From: Curvibacter gracilis ATCC BAA-807
Lineage (GTDB): Bacteria; Pseudomonadota; Gammaproteobacteria; Burkholderiales; Burkholderiaceae_C
Length of the DNA stretch: 64,000 nucleotides
NCBI RefSeq assembly: GCF_000518645.1
Contig: NZ_KI912467.1
Span: forward strand, 271,960 to 335,959
Direction of reading: 5' to 3'
Shown here: positions 8,447 through 17,224 of the stretch, piece after piece
How positions within the stretch are numbered: position 1 is the stretch's first letter
How the letters are laid out: each line of letters opens with the position of its first letter
Made by a program: the position numbers and the translations under genes
Notes under the pieces: model-generated
Databases searched by the model: none
Told to the model about the DNA's origin: nothing
Seen by the model: only the letters and a program-made list of their open reading frames with translations

Positions 8447-9222
8447 GGCTTGGCCTCCAGCACGGCCTGGCGGGCCTGCAACACGGCCGCGGCCAGGGCA
8501 AAGTCATCGGGGTAGGTCACCTTGAAATTGACCCCGGCCGCCGGCACCAGCAGGGGCGAAAAGCCCAGCGCCTCGACCGCTGCGGCCTCATCGGTCACAG
8601 CCAGGCCGCTGGCACCCAGCGCCTGCTGCAACAGGCCCAGGCGGAACATCTGCGGCGTCTGCGCCAGCCATTTGTCCTGCCGGTCCAGCGTGGCGGCCAC
8701 CCGGCCCGCAGCACCGCTTTTGAGCGTGTCCGCCAGCGGCTGGGCCAGCAGACCGCCCACCGGATCGTTCCAGCAGGCCTCGATCAGGGCCCGCACCTGG
8801 GCCGGGGTGATCAGGCAACGCGCAGCGTCATGCACCAGCACCCAGTCGTCGGCCACAGCGCCCAGGGTGCTGAGCACCCCCAGGCCGTTCAACACGCTCT
8901 CGGCGCGTGAAGCGCCCCCGCAATCGGCCACATGGCAGCCCTCGGCCAGGCCGGCCTGCTCCAGGGTGTTGTCGCCCGAGGCCACCACCACCAGCACGCC
9001 GGCCAGCCCGGGCGTGGCCGCAAACGCCGCCAGGGTGTGGGCCACCAGGGGCTGCCCGGCCAGCGGCTGGTATTGCTTGGGGCCGGCCGAACCGGCCCGC
9101 GAGCCCGAGCCCGCACAGGGGATGAGCACCCAGCAGCGGGGTGACGTCGGGGGCGAGGCTGGGGATGAGGCTGGGGGTGAGGCCAGGGATGAAGGGGGGT
9201 TTTGAGGTGTGAGATCGGTCAT
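8443..9222 (-). CDS. ispD: 2-C-methyl-D-erythritol 4-phosphate cytidylyltransferase
   Basis: MEP-pathway enzyme that joins CTP and methylerythritol 4-phosphate. The nucleotide-binding motif is [12 protein letters not shown] (about 34-44), followed by [18 protein letters not shown] and [12 protein letters not shown]. At 259 residues it is longer than usual because of an N-terminal low-complexity Ser/Ala/Pro stretch (about 9-28) encoded by a 12-bp tandem repeat. The core begins at [10 protein letters not shown]. It overlaps ispF by 4 bases and is divergent from mfd. No better internal start is evident, so the extension is probably translated but dispensable. Confidence 0.93.
   Translation of the reverse strand: MTDLTPQNPPSSLASPPASSPASPPTSPRCWVLIPCAGSGSRAGSAGPKQYQPLAGQPLVAHTLAAFAATPGLAGVLVVVASGDNTLEQAGLAEGCHVADCGGASRAESVLNGLGVLSTLGAVADDWVLVHDAARCLITPAQVRALIEACWNDPVGGLLAQPLADTLKSGAAGRVAATLDRQDKWLAQTPQMFRLGLLQQALGASGLAVTDEAAAVEALGFSPLLVPAAGVNFKVTYPDDFALAAAVLQARQAVLEAKP
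9153..9188. repeat. Three 12-bp tandem units in the ispD 5' coding region
   Basis: The plus strand reads GCGAGGCTGGGG, ATGAGGCTGGGG, GTGAGGCCAGGG in direct succession. It encodes the Ser-Pro-Pro-Ala low-complexity N-terminus of IspD. The period is a multiple of three, so copy-number change would not break the frame. Confidence 0.7.
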
Positions 9223-9254
9223 ATCAGGTCGCCCATTCTAAAATCCCTGCCTAC

Positions 9255-9284
9255 ACACCCCCCGTCATTTGCCACGGGGGGTGT
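9255..9284. other. Perfect 11-bp inverted repeat in the ispD-mfd divergent gap
   Basis: ACACCCCCCGT (9255-9265) and ACGGGGGGTGT (9274-9284) are exact inverse complements around an 8-base loop. There is no T-tract, so it is not a standard terminator. It lies 18 bases before the mfd start and would form in the mfd leader RNA, or it could be an operator for either divergent gene. Confidence 0.6.
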
Positions 9285-9302
9285 TTGCCATTGCTGGACG
9301 CC

Positions 9303-12300
9303 ATGGAACTGCCCAAACTCTCGCCCGGAAAACGTTTCACCCTGCCCCGCCCCGTGGGCTCCGCCGATGCCTTGCTGCTGGCCCGCCTGGGTTTGCGCGA
9401 AAAAGCCGCCGGCCGCCCCACCGCCATCGTCACCGCCGACGCCAGCGATGCCCAGCGCCTGATCGACGAGATCGCCTTCTTTGCCCCCGGCCTGCGCTGC
9501 GCGCTGTTTCCCGACTGGGAAACCCTGCCTTACGATACCTTCTCGCCCCACCAGGACCTGATCTCCGAGCGCCTGGCCACGCTGTGGCGCATCCAGCAAC
9601 GCGACAAGGACACCGGGGCCGACGTGGTCATCGTGCCGGCCACCACCGCGCTGTACCGGGTGGCACCGCCCTCGTTCCTGGCGGGCTACACCTTCCACTT
9701 CAAGGTCAAGCAAAAGCTCGACGAGGCCAAGCTCAAGAGCCAGCTCACCCTGGCCGGCTACAGCCACGTCACGCAGGTGGTCAGCCCAGGGGAGTACGCC
9801 GTGCGCGGCGGCCTGATCGACCTGTTCCCCATGGGCTCGGCCATGCCCTTCCGGGTGGACCTGTTCGATGACGAGATCGACTCCATCCGCACCTTCGACC
9901 CCGACAGCCAGCGCAGCCTCTACCCCGTGCCCGAGGTGCGCCTGCTGCCCGGGCGCGAGTTCCCCATGGACGACGCGGCCCGCGCCAAATTCCGCAGCCG
10001 CTGGCGCGAACTGCTGGAGGGCGACCCCACCAAGAGCCGCGTCTACAAGGACATGGGCAACGGCGTGGCCACGGCCGGCATCGAGTACTACCTGCCGCTG
10101 TTCTTCGACGACACGGCCACCGTGTTCGACTACCTGGGCACCGACGCCACCGTGGTGCTGCATGGCGACCTGGAACCCGCCTTCCAGCGCTTCTGGCAAG
10201 ACACCAAAGACCGCTTCCGCCTGATCCAGGGCGACCCCGACCGGCCCGCCCTGCCGCCCGAGGCCCTGTTCCTGAGCACCGAGCAGTTCTATGGCCGCGC
10301 CAATGAACACGCCCAACTCTCCATCCGCCCTGAAAGCCCCGACAAGGCCGGTGTCAGCGACAGTGCCGACGTGCAGAGACTGGGCGACCTGTCGGTGCTG
10401 CGCGGCACCGAAGACCCGCTGGCCCGACTCAAGGCCCACCTGAGCAACCCGGGCACGCAACGCGTGCTGCTGCTGGCCGAGAGCGATGGCCGGCGTGAAA
10501 GCCTGCTCGACTTCCTGCGCGCCGGTGGCGTCAATCCGCCGGCCTTCGACTCGCTGGCCGAGTTCGAGGCTGAAACCACCGAGCCCCTGGGCATCGCCAC
10601 CGCGGCCCTCACCGTGGGCTTTCGCTGGCTCGCCCCGGGCATCGACTTCGTCACCGAGACCGAGCTCTTCGCCGCCGGCGCCACCACCCGTCGGCGCAAA
10701 AAGCAAGAGCAGGTCAGCGACGTCGAAGCCCTGATCAAGGACCTGGCCGAGCTCAACGTGGGCGACCCCGTGGTGCACGCCCAGCACGGCATCGGGCGCT
10801 ACCGCGGTCTGGTCAACATGGACCTGGGCCAGGGCAAGAACCCCGACGGCACGCCCGCCATGCAAGAATTCTTGCACCTGGAGTACGCCGACAAGGCCGT
10901 GCTCTACGTGCCCGTCAGCCAGTTGCAGCAGATCAGCCGCTACACCGGCGTGAGCGCCGACGAAGCCCCGCTGCACAAGCTGGGCAGCGGCCAATGGGAC
11001 AAGGCCAAGCGCCGCGCCGCCGAACAGGTGCGCGATGCCGCCGCCGAACTGCTCAACATCTACGCCCGCCGCGCCGCCCGCGAAGGCCACGCCTTCCGCT
11101 ACTCGCCGCAGGATTACGAGGTGTTCGCCAACGACTTCGGCTTTGAAGAGACCGCCGACCAGCGCGCCGCCATCCATGCCGTGGTCCAGGACATGATCAG
11201 CCCGCGCCCCATGGACCGCCTGGTCTGCGGCGACGTGGGCTTCGGCAAGACCGAGGTGGCCCTTCGCGCCGCCTTCGTGGCCGTCACCGGTGGGCGCCAG
11301 GTGGCCTTTCTGGCCCCCACCACCCTGCTGGCCGAACAGCACTACCAGACCCTGGTCGACCGCTTTGCCAAATGGCCCGTGAAGATCGCCGAGATGAGCC
11401 GCTTCCGCTCGGCCAAGGAGATCAGCGCCGCCGCCAAGGGCATTGCCGAAGGCACGGTCGACATCGTGGTGGGCACCCACAAGCTGCTCAGCGAAAGCGT
11501 CAAGTTCAAGAACCTGGGCCTGCTGATCATCGACGAGGAACACCGCTTTGGCGTGCGCCACAAAGAGGCCATGAAGGCCCTGCGCGCCGAGGTGGACGTG
11601 CTCACCCTCACCGCCACCCCCATCCCGCGCACCCTGGGCATGGCACTCGAAGGTCTGCGCGACCTCAGCGTGATCGCCACGGCGCCGCAACGCCGCCTGG
11701 CCATCAAGACCTTTGTGCGCAACGAGGGCACCGGCGTGATCCGCGAAGCCGTGCTGCGCGAGCTCAAGCGCGGCGGCCAGGTCTACTTTCTGCACAACGA
11801 GGTCGAGACCATCGAGAACCGGCGCCAGAAGCTCGAAGAGATCCTGCCCGAAGCCCGCATCGCCATCGCCCACGGCCAGATGCCCGAGCGCGAGCTCGAG
11901 CGCGTGATGCGCGACTTCGTGGCCCAGCGCTTCAACCTGCTGCTGTGCTCCACCATCATCGAGACCGGCATCGACGTGCCCAGCGCCAACACCATCGTGA
12001 TGAGCCGCGCCGACAAGTTCGGCCTGGCCCAGCTGCACCAGCTGCGCGGCCGCGTGGGCCGCAGCCACCACCAGGCCTATGCCTACCTCATGGTGCCCGA
12101 CATCGAGGGCCTGACCAAGCAGGCCGCCCAGCGCCTGGAGGCCATCCAGGCCATGGAAGAACTGGGCAGCGGCTTCTACCTGGCCATGCACGACCTCGAG
12201 ATCCGCGGTGCTGGCGAGGTGCTGGGCGAAAACCAGAGCGGCAACATGCTCGAAGTGGGCTTCCAGCTCTACAACGAGATGCTCTCTGAAGCCGTGCGCA

Positions 12301-12794
12301 GCCTGAAGGCCGGCAAGGAGCCCGACCTGCTGGCCCCGCTGTCGGTCACCACCGACATCAACCTGCACGCCCCGGCCCTGCTGCCCGACGACTACTGCGG
12401 CGACGTGCACCTGCGCCTGTCGTTCTACAAGAAGCTGGCCACGGCCCGCACCCCCGACCAGATCGACACCCTGCTCGAAGAGATCGTCGACCGCTTCGGC
12501 AAGCTGCCCGCCCAGGCCCAGACCCTGATCGATGTGCACCGCCTGCGCGTGCTCAGCGCACCCTACGGCGTGGTCAAGGTCGATGCCGCCCCGGGCGTGA
12601 TCACCATCACCTTCAAGCCCAGCCCGCCGATCGACCCGATGCGCATCATCGAGCTGATCCAGAAGCACCGCCACATCAAGCTCGCGGGCAACGAGAAGCT
12701 GCGCATCGAACGCGAGGTGAAAGACCCCAAGGACCGCGCCCAGGCCGTGCGCGACATCCTGCGCCAGCTGGGCCAACCCCTGGCCGTGGCCTGA
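9303..12794 (+). CDS. mfd: Transcription-repair coupling factor Mfd
   Basis: DNA translocase that removes stalled RNA polymerase and recruits UvrA to lesions, 1163 residues, the usual full length. The UvrB-homology modules come first, including YDTFSPHQDLISERLATLW. The RNA-polymerase interaction region is marked by HAQHGIGRYRGLVNMD (about 492-508). The RecG-like motor has Walker A GDVGFGKTEVA near residue 645 and the DEEH box (LLIIDEEHRFGV) near 742. The C-terminal TRCF domain ends the protein. I prefer the ATG at 9303 to an upstream TTG at 9285, which lies right against a perfect hairpin. A long open frame antisense to this gene is a codon-bias shadow. Confidence 0.96.
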   Translation: MELPKLSPGKRFTLPRPVGSADALLLARLGLREKAAGRPTAIVTADASDAQRLIDEIAFFAPGLRCALFPDWETLPYDTFSPHQDLISERLATLWRIQQRDKDTGADVVIVPATTALYRVAPPSFLAGYTFHFKVKQKLDEAKLKSQLTLAGYSHVTQVVSPGEYAVRGGLIDLFPMGSAMPFRVDLFDDEIDSIRTFDPDSQRSLYPVPEVRLLPGREFPMDDAARAKFRSRWRELLEGDPTKSRVYKDMGNGVATAGIEYYLPLFFDDTATVFDYLGTDATVVLHGDLEPAFQRFWQDTKDRFRLIQGDPDRPALPPEALFLSTEQFYGRANEHAQLSIRPESPDKAGVSDSADVQRLGDLSVLRGTEDPLARLKAHLSNPGTQRVLLLAESDGRRESLLDFLRAGGVNPPAFDSLAEFEAETTEPLGIATAALTVGFRWLAPGIDFVTETELFAAGATTRRRKKQEQVSDVEALIKDLAELNVGDPVVHAQHGIGRYRGLVNMDLGQGKNPDGTPAMQEFLHLEYADKAVLYVPVSQLQQISRYTGVSADEAPLHKLGSGQWDKAKRRAAEQVRDAAAELLNIYARRAAREGHAFRYSPQDYEVFANDFGFEETADQRAAIHAVVQDMISPRPMDRLVCGDVGFGKTEVALRAAFVAVTGGRQVAFLAPTTLLAEQHYQTLVDRFAKWPVKIAEMSRFRSAKEISAAAKGIAEGTVDIVVGTHKLLSESVKFKNLGLLIIDEEHRFGVRHKEAMKALRAEVDVLTLTATPIPRTLGMALEGLRDLSVIATAPQRRLAIKTFVRNEGTGVIREAVLRELKRGGQVYFLHNEVETIENRRQKLEEILPEARIAIAHGQMPERELERVMRDFVAQRFNLLLCSTIIETGIDVPSANTIVMSRADKFGLAQLHQLRGRVGRSHHQAYAYLMVPDIEGLTKQAAQRLEAIQAMEELGSGFYLAMHDLEIRGAGEVLGENQSGNMLEVGFQLYNEMLSEAVRSLKAGKEPDLLAPLSVTTDINLHAPALLPDDYCGDVHLRLSFYKKLATARTPDQIDTLLEEIVDRFGKLPAQAQTLIDVHRLRVLSAPYGVVKVDAAPGVITITFKPSPPIDPMRIIELIQKHRHIKLAGNEKLRIEREVKDPKDRAQAVRDILRQLGQPLAVA

Positions 12795-12809
12795 TCCACG
12801 GGGCCTGCC

Positions 12810-13451
12810 ATGGAAACCGCCCTGCCCTGGCTGCTGGACCTGGAAGCCGGCCTGCTCGCCGCCGCCCTGCTGCTGGCCCTGTGGCTGCGGCCCTGGCGCC
12901 TGATGGCCGGCAGCGCCCTGCTGTCGCCAGTGCTGGGCTGCCTGGTGCTGCTGCCGGGCCTGTGGGCCCTGCCCTCGCTGCACGCCATGCCGCTGCAACT
13001 GCAGTGGTCGGGCGCCTGCCTGGCCCTGCTGATGCTGGGTTGGCCACTGGCGGTGCCGGTGCTCACCGCGGTGGCCATCCTGGCCGGCCTGCTGGCCAAG
13101 CTGCCCCCGGCCGCGGTGATCGACATGGCCTTCTGGCAAGGCGTTCTGCCCGCCACCCTGGCCCTGCTGCTGGGCGCGGCGATCCGGCGCTGGATCGGGG
13201 CCCACCTCTTCGTCTACACCCTGGGTCGGGCCTTTCTGGGCACGGTGCTGTGCAACTTCGCCGCCACCTTGCTGGGCCAGTGGCTGGGCCACGAGCTGCC
13301 CGGCGTCGGCAGCGACCTCTCGGTCATTGCCCACTGGCTCATGGCCTGGGCCGACGGCTTCATGACCGGCATGCTGACCGCCATCTTCGTGGCCTTCCGC
13401 CCGCAATGGCTGGCCACCTGGTCGGATGGGCTGTACCTCAAGCGCCCCTGA
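12810..13451 (+). CDS. COG3235-type integral membrane protein
   Basis: A 213-residue, strongly hydrophobic protein with about six predicted membrane segments, resembling the COG3235 proteins often annotated as energy-coupling-factor transporter permeases (CbiM-like). The segment LGRAFLGTVLCNFAATLLG followed by WLMAWADGFMTGMLTAIFVAF is the best family cue. No ECF ATPase or substrate component is nearby, so transport is not shown. It starts 15 bases after mfd and likely shares its transcript. Confidence 0.65.
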   Translation: METALPWLLDLEAGLLAAALLLALWLRPWRLMAGSALLSPVLGCLVLLPGLWALPSLHAMPLQLQWSGACLALLMLGWPLAVPVLTAVAILAGLLAKLPPAAVIDMAFWQGVLPATLALLLGAAIRRWIGAHLFVYTLGRAFLGTVLCNFAATLLGQWLGHELPGVGSDLSVIAHWLMAWADGFMTGMLTAIFVAFRPQWLATWSDGLYLKRP

Positions 13452-13520
13452 AGGGACAGCTGAGCCGCTGACCTGAGCAGGCAAAATCACCATCTATTTC
13501 GCAGAACACACCAACTCCGC

Positions 13521-14246
13521 ATGGCACCCATGAGCACCCAAGAATTCGCCCCCGGCCTCGTGATCCAGGGCTTCACGCCCCCGTTTGACCTCAGCGCCTA
13601 CAAGCTGATCGCCTTCGACATGGATTCCACCCTGATCAACATCGAGTGCGTGGACGAGATTGCCGACGCCGCCGGCCGCAAGGCCGAGGTGGCGGCCATC
13701 ACCGAAGCTGCCATGCGCGGCGAGATCACCGACTACAAAGACAGCCTGCGCCAGCGCGTGGCCTTGCTCAAGGGCGTGACCGAGGCGCACATGCTGCAGG
13801 TGTACGAGCAGCGCCTGCAACTCAACCCCGGGGCCGCCGAGCTGGTGGCGGCCTGCAAGGCCGCCGGCCTCAAGGTGCTGCTGGTCAGCGGCGGCTTCAC
13901 CTTCTTCACCGACCGCATCCGGGCCCGCCTGGGCATCGACTTTGCACGCTCCAACGTGCTGGAGGTGCAAGACGGCGTGCTGACCGGCCGCATGGTCGAC
14001 CAGCCCTGGGGCGACATCTGCGACGGCGCCGAAAAGCGCCGCACCCTGCTGGAGGTGAGCACCCTGATGGGCATCCCCGCCAGCCAGACCATCGCCATGG
14101 GCGACGGCGCCAACGACCTGCCCATGATGGGCGTGGCCGGTCTGTCGGTGGCCTACCACGCCAAGCCGCGCGTGCGCGCCGAGGCCATGGTGGCCATCAA
14201 CCAGGGCGGCCTGGACCGCCTGCTGGAGCTCAGCCGGCCGGCCTGA
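13521..14246 (+). CDS. serB: Phosphoserine phosphatase
   Basis: HAD-superfamily enzyme for the last step of serine synthesis, 241 residues. Motif I is FDMDSTLIN, with nucleophile D33 and acid D35. It is followed by ECVDEIADAAG, motif II LLVSGGFTFFTDRI, and motif III with MGDGANDLPMMGVAG. It is a single-domain form without the N-terminal ACT domain found in some SerB proteins. Two ATGs, at 13521 and 13530, are equally poor by ribosome site; the upstream one is kept. Confidence 0.93.
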   Translation: MAPMSTQEFAPGLVIQGFTPPFDLSAYKLIAFDMDSTLINIECVDEIADAAGRKAEVAAITEAAMRGEITDYKDSLRQRVALLKGVTEAHMLQVYEQRLQLNPGAAELVAACKAAGLKVLLVSGGFTFFTDRIRARLGIDFARSNVLEVQDGVLTGRMVDQPWGDICDGAEKRRTLLEVSTLMGIPASQTIAMGDGANDLPMMGVAGLSVAYHAKPRVRAEAMVAINQGGLDRLLELSRPA

Positions 14247-14302
14247 GCCCAGGCGCCACCGTCGCGACAGCGGCACCCGGGCCTTGCCAGCAGAATGCTG
14301 CG

Positions 14303-15547
14303 ATGCCCGACGCAGTCTCACCCACCGCCCCCCAGCATCCGCCGGCCCGCCAGGCCTGGGTGATGCTGCTCGCCCTGTGCCTGGGCTTCACGCTCAGCCA
14401 GGCCTACCGTACCGTGGCCGCCATGATGGCGGCTCCGCTGCAGGCCGATTTCGGCCTCTCCAGCAGCCAGTTGGGCCTGTTTGCCGGGGCCTTCCATTTC
14501 GCCTTCGGGGCCTTGCAGATCCTCATGGGGGTGGGCATCGACCTGATCGGCATCCGCCGCACCCTGCTGTGGGCCATGCCGCTCACGGTCCTCGGGGCCG
14601 CCGTCTCGGCCTGGGCCCCGGGTCTGGCCGCGCTGCTGCTGGGGCAGGCCCTGATCGGGGTCGGCTGTGCTCCCGCCTTCCTGGTGTGCACGGTGTTCAT
14701 CGCGCGGCGCTTTCCCATCGAACGCTTTGCCGCCATCTCGGGCCTGGTGATGGGCATCGGGGGCCTGGGCCTGCTGATCACCGGCACGCCCCTGGCCTGG
14801 CTGATCCAGGCCAGTTCCTGGCGCCTGGGCTTTGCAGCACTGGGCGTGGGCTCGGCCCTGGCCTGGGGGTGCACCTGGATCTGGGTGCGCGAAACCGCCA
14901 GCCCCGCCACAACGGGCAGCGCTGAATCACTGCCCCAGGCCCTGCGCGGGGCCATGCAACTGCTCACCCAGCCCCACACCTGGGGCATCCTGGCCCTGGC
15001 CTCGGTCACCTACGCCTCTTTCATCGCCCTGCGCGGCCTGTGGCTGGGCCCGATGCTGATCGAGCGCCATGGCTTCAGCCTGGTGCAGTCGGGCAACGTG
15101 GCGCTGGCGGTGTCGGTGGTGGGCTTGTTCGGGCCGCCGCTGTTCGGGCGCCTGCAATTCGCGGATGGCGCCCGGCGCAGGCGCTGGATCGTCGGCTTCA
15201 GCGCCACGTTGGCTTTGCTGTTCGGCCTGCTGGCGTGGTCGCCCCTGGCCTGGCTGACCGTGCTGGCCAGCCTGGTGATCGGCTTTGGCTGCGGCTTCAT
15301 CATCCTGCAGTACGCCGATGTGCGCGCCTCTTACCCGGCCCGGCAGACCGGGCGGGCCCTGGCGGTCTACACCATGGCCATGTTCCTGGGCATCGCCTGG
15401 ATGCAATGGCTGACCGGCCTGGTGGCCGCCTGGGCCCAGCAGCACCAGATCGAGACCTTCGTGGCCGTCAACAGCACGGTCATGGCCCTGCTGCTGATGG
15501 GCATGGCGGCCTTCAGGGGGCTGCCGGCCGCGCCAGCCGTGCGGTGA
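14303..15547 (+). CDS. MFS transporter
   Basis: Major facilitator superfamily carrier of 414 residues with about twelve membrane segments. The first cytoplasmic loop motif is recognisable in GVGIDLIGIRRTLLWAM, and R-rich loops lie between helices 6 and 7 (ETASPATTGSAES). The substrate is unknown. The ATG at 14303 gives a short hydrophilic start before the first helix. It follows serB by 56 bases on the same strand but has no functional link to it that can be seen. It is convergent with the thioredoxin gene, 7 bases away. Confidence 0.85.
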   Translation: MPDAVSPTAPQHPPARQAWVMLLALCLGFTLSQAYRTVAAMMAAPLQADFGLSSSQLGLFAGAFHFAFGALQILMGVGIDLIGIRRTLLWAMPLTVLGAAVSAWAPGLAALLLGQALIGVGCAPAFLVCTVFIARRFPIERFAAISGLVMGIGGLGLLITGTPLAWLIQASSWRLGFAALGVGSALAWGCTWIWVRETASPATTGSAESLPQALRGAMQLLTQPHTWGILALASVTYASFIALRGLWLGPMLIERHGFSLVQSGNVALAVSVVGLFGPPLFGRLQFADGARRRRWIVGFSATLALLFGLLAWSPLAWLTVLASLVIGFGCGFIILQYADVRASYPARQTGRALAVYTMAMFLGIAWMQWLTGLVAAWAQQHQIETFVAVNSTVMALLLMGMAAFRGLPAAPAVR

Positions 15548-15554
15548 AGCCCGC

Positions 15555-16016
15555 TCAGCCGGGCAGGTTCTGGCGCGCCCAGCGCACGATGTCGGCGGCC
15601 CCCAGGGCGCCGGGCTGGCGGGCCACCTCGCGACCGCCCACGAACAGGGCCAGGGTCGGGATGCTGCGGATCTGAAAGCGCTGGCCCAGGGCCGGCACGG
15701 CCTCGGTGTTGACCTTGGCCAGGCGGAAATGTGGCTCCAGCTGCTGCGCCGCCTGCTCGAAGGCGGGCGCCATCATGCGGCAGGGGCCACACCAGGGCGC
15801 CCAGAAATCGACCAGCACCGGCACCTGGCTGCGCCCGATGTGGCGCTCGAACAAGGCCACATCGTCCAGCGCCAGCGAGTGGCCGCTGAACAAGGGCTGC
15901 TTGCACTGCCCGCAGTCGGGGGCCTGCCCCATCTGGGCCTGCTGCACCCGGTTGGTGGTGTGGCAATGCGGGCAGACCACGTGCAGCGACGTGGCCGCTG
16001 TCGCGCTGGCATTCAT
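15555..16016 (-). CDS. trxC: Thioredoxin 2 (zinc-ribbon type)
   Basis: Cytoplasmic disulfide reductase of 153 residues. An N-terminal zinc ribbon (CPHC at about 14-17 and CGQC at about 35-38) precedes a thioredoxin fold with the active site WAPWCGPCRMMAPA and the cis-Pro segment IRSIPTLALF. This combination defines TrxC rather than TrxA. The start overlaps the end of the upstream small gene by 4 bases (ATGA), so both are made from one mRNA. Confidence 0.93.
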   Translation of the reverse strand: MNASATAATSLHVVCPHCHTTNRVQQAQMGQAPDCGQCKQPLFSGHSLALDDVALFERHIGRSQVPVLVDFWAPWCGPCRMMAPAFEQAAQQLEPHFRLAKVNTEAVPALGQRFQIRSIPTLALFVGGREVARQPGALGAADIVRWARQNLPG

Positions 16017-16381
16017 GCCGGGGCCCCGGGCTCGCGGCTGGCAGCGGGCCGGCTGACCTGGCCCGGGCTGCCCAGGCGGCCCAGCAGTTGGCGCGTGGCC
16101 ACCTCGGCCTCGACCGCCTGGGCCAGCGGGGCGCGGCACAGGCCGGCTTCGCCGTAGTGCAGGTTTTCGTACAGCAGCGTCAGGGCCGGGCTTTTGCGCA
16201 GCAGGGCCTGCAGGCCCTCCTGGGTTTCGGCGCGGTCGCTGAGGTCGTGCAGCATCTGCGTGGCGCGCTGGGCCAGCAGCCTGTACTGCAGCGGGTCAGC
16301 AGCCTTGGGGGACGTGTCGAGCCGGTCCAGCATTTGTGCCAGGACGGCCAGCGGAGTGAAGTCGGTTCGGAGGGTGTTCAT
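16013..16381 (-). CDS. Hypothetical protein coupled to trxC
   Basis: A 122-residue soluble protein, mostly helical by composition, without a motif I recognise. It begins MNTLRTDFTPLAVLAQML and ends in a Pro/Ala/Gly-rich tail. The gene is supported by its high-GC third positions, by a sensible ATG and by its 4-base overlap with trxC, which implies co-translation. A redox-linked role can only be guessed from that neighbour. Confidence 0.6.
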   Translation of the reverse strand: MNTLRTDFTPLAVLAQMLDRLDTSPKAADPLQYRLLAQRATQMLHDLSDRAETQEGLQALLRKSPALTLLYENLHYGEAGLCRAPLAQAVEAEVATRQLLGRLGSPGQVSRPAASREPGAPA

Positions 16382-16515
16382 GGTCCTGCAATTGGGGATG
16401 GGCCGGCGCTTTGCAAGAGGGCCAAGGCAGCACGCGCGCGCCCCAGCAAAACCCTGCTTCTGACCCAGCTGGCGCGCGCCCCTAAACTGCGTTGACCACC
16501 GTCGCCAGGAAAGCC

Positions 16516-17169
16516 ATGCACAAGCCCACGCCCTCGCCACTCGCACACCCTGCCTCCGTACAACGGCGGCAGCTTCTTTGGGGGCTGGCCGCCTGGCCAG
16601 TCCTGGCACAGCATGCGCTGGCCCAGACGCCCCCTGCCGAAGTGCGGCGCCTGCGCGGCACCTTGCAGAAGGTGACACCAGACCACATCACCCTGCTGAC
16701 CCGCGAGGGCGACACCGTGACGCTGACGCTGGGCGCACAGCTCACCGTGGCCGAGGTCTACCCCATCACCCTGGCCGAGGTGCAGGCCGGCAGCTTCATC
16801 GGCACCGCGGCCCTGCCCCAGGCCGACGGCAGCCTCCAGGCCATTGCCCTCACCGTGTTCCCAGAATCCGCCCGCGGGCTGGGTGAGGGCCACCGCCCCT
16901 TCGACCTGCAGGCCGACAGCACCATGACCAATGCCACCGTGGCCGATGTGGTGAGCGCGCCCGCCGGGCGCACCCTGCAACTGCGCTATGCGGGCGGGCA
17001 GAAAACCCTGCAGGTGCCTGCGGGCACGCCGGTGGTCACGTTCAAGCCCGCCGACCGCAGCCTGCTGGTGCCCGGGGCCAGCGTCTCCTTGAGTGCCCAG
17101 GTGGTGGCGGGCGAACCCACCGCCACCCGCATCAACGCCGGGCGCAACGGGTTCAAGCTGCCCTATTGA
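16516..17169 (+). CDS. Exported DUF5666-like protein
   Basis: A 217-residue secreted protein. The N-terminus has an Arg pair followed by a hydrophobic run (QRRQLLWGLAAWPVLA) and a cleavage-like AQHALAQ, so it could use the Tat or Sec route. The mature part is beta-rich, with short repeats such as LRGTLQKVTPDHITLLTREG and TVTLTLGAQLTV, which resemble the DUF5666 domain. The ATG at 16516 has AGGA 5 bases before it. Function is unknown. It is divergent from the trxC pair. Confidence 0.65.
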   Translation: MHKPTPSPLAHPASVQRRQLLWGLAAWPVLAQHALAQTPPAEVRRLRGTLQKVTPDHITLLTREGDTVTLTLGAQLTVAEVYPITLAEVQAGSFIGTAALPQADGSLQAIALTVFPESARGLGEGHRPFDLQADSTMTNATVADVVSAPAGRTLQLRYAGGQKTLQVPAGTPVVTFKPADRSLLVPGASVSLSAQVVAGEPTATRINAGRNGFKLPY

Positions 17170-17172
17170 TCC

Positions 17173-17224
17173 AGGGCCTGTTCTAACCCTGATTTCACCG
17201 GCGAAATCAGGGTTGACAGGCCCT
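17173..17224. terminator. Long inverted repeat between convergent genes
   Basis: Two stem blocks pair across a 6-base loop: AACCCTGATTTC with GAAATCAGGGTT, and outside it AGGGCCTGT with ACAGGCCCT, separated by a small internal bulge. It fills the gap between two convergent genes and reads the same on both strands, so a bidirectional terminator is the likely role, although T-tracts are lacking. Confidence 0.6.

Noticed and set aside
9219-13493. A very long open frame on the minus strand across mfd and its neighbour
   Set aside because: It is antisense to genes with clear motifs, is made of Gly/His/Gln/Ala-rich filler and arises from GC-rich third codon positions.
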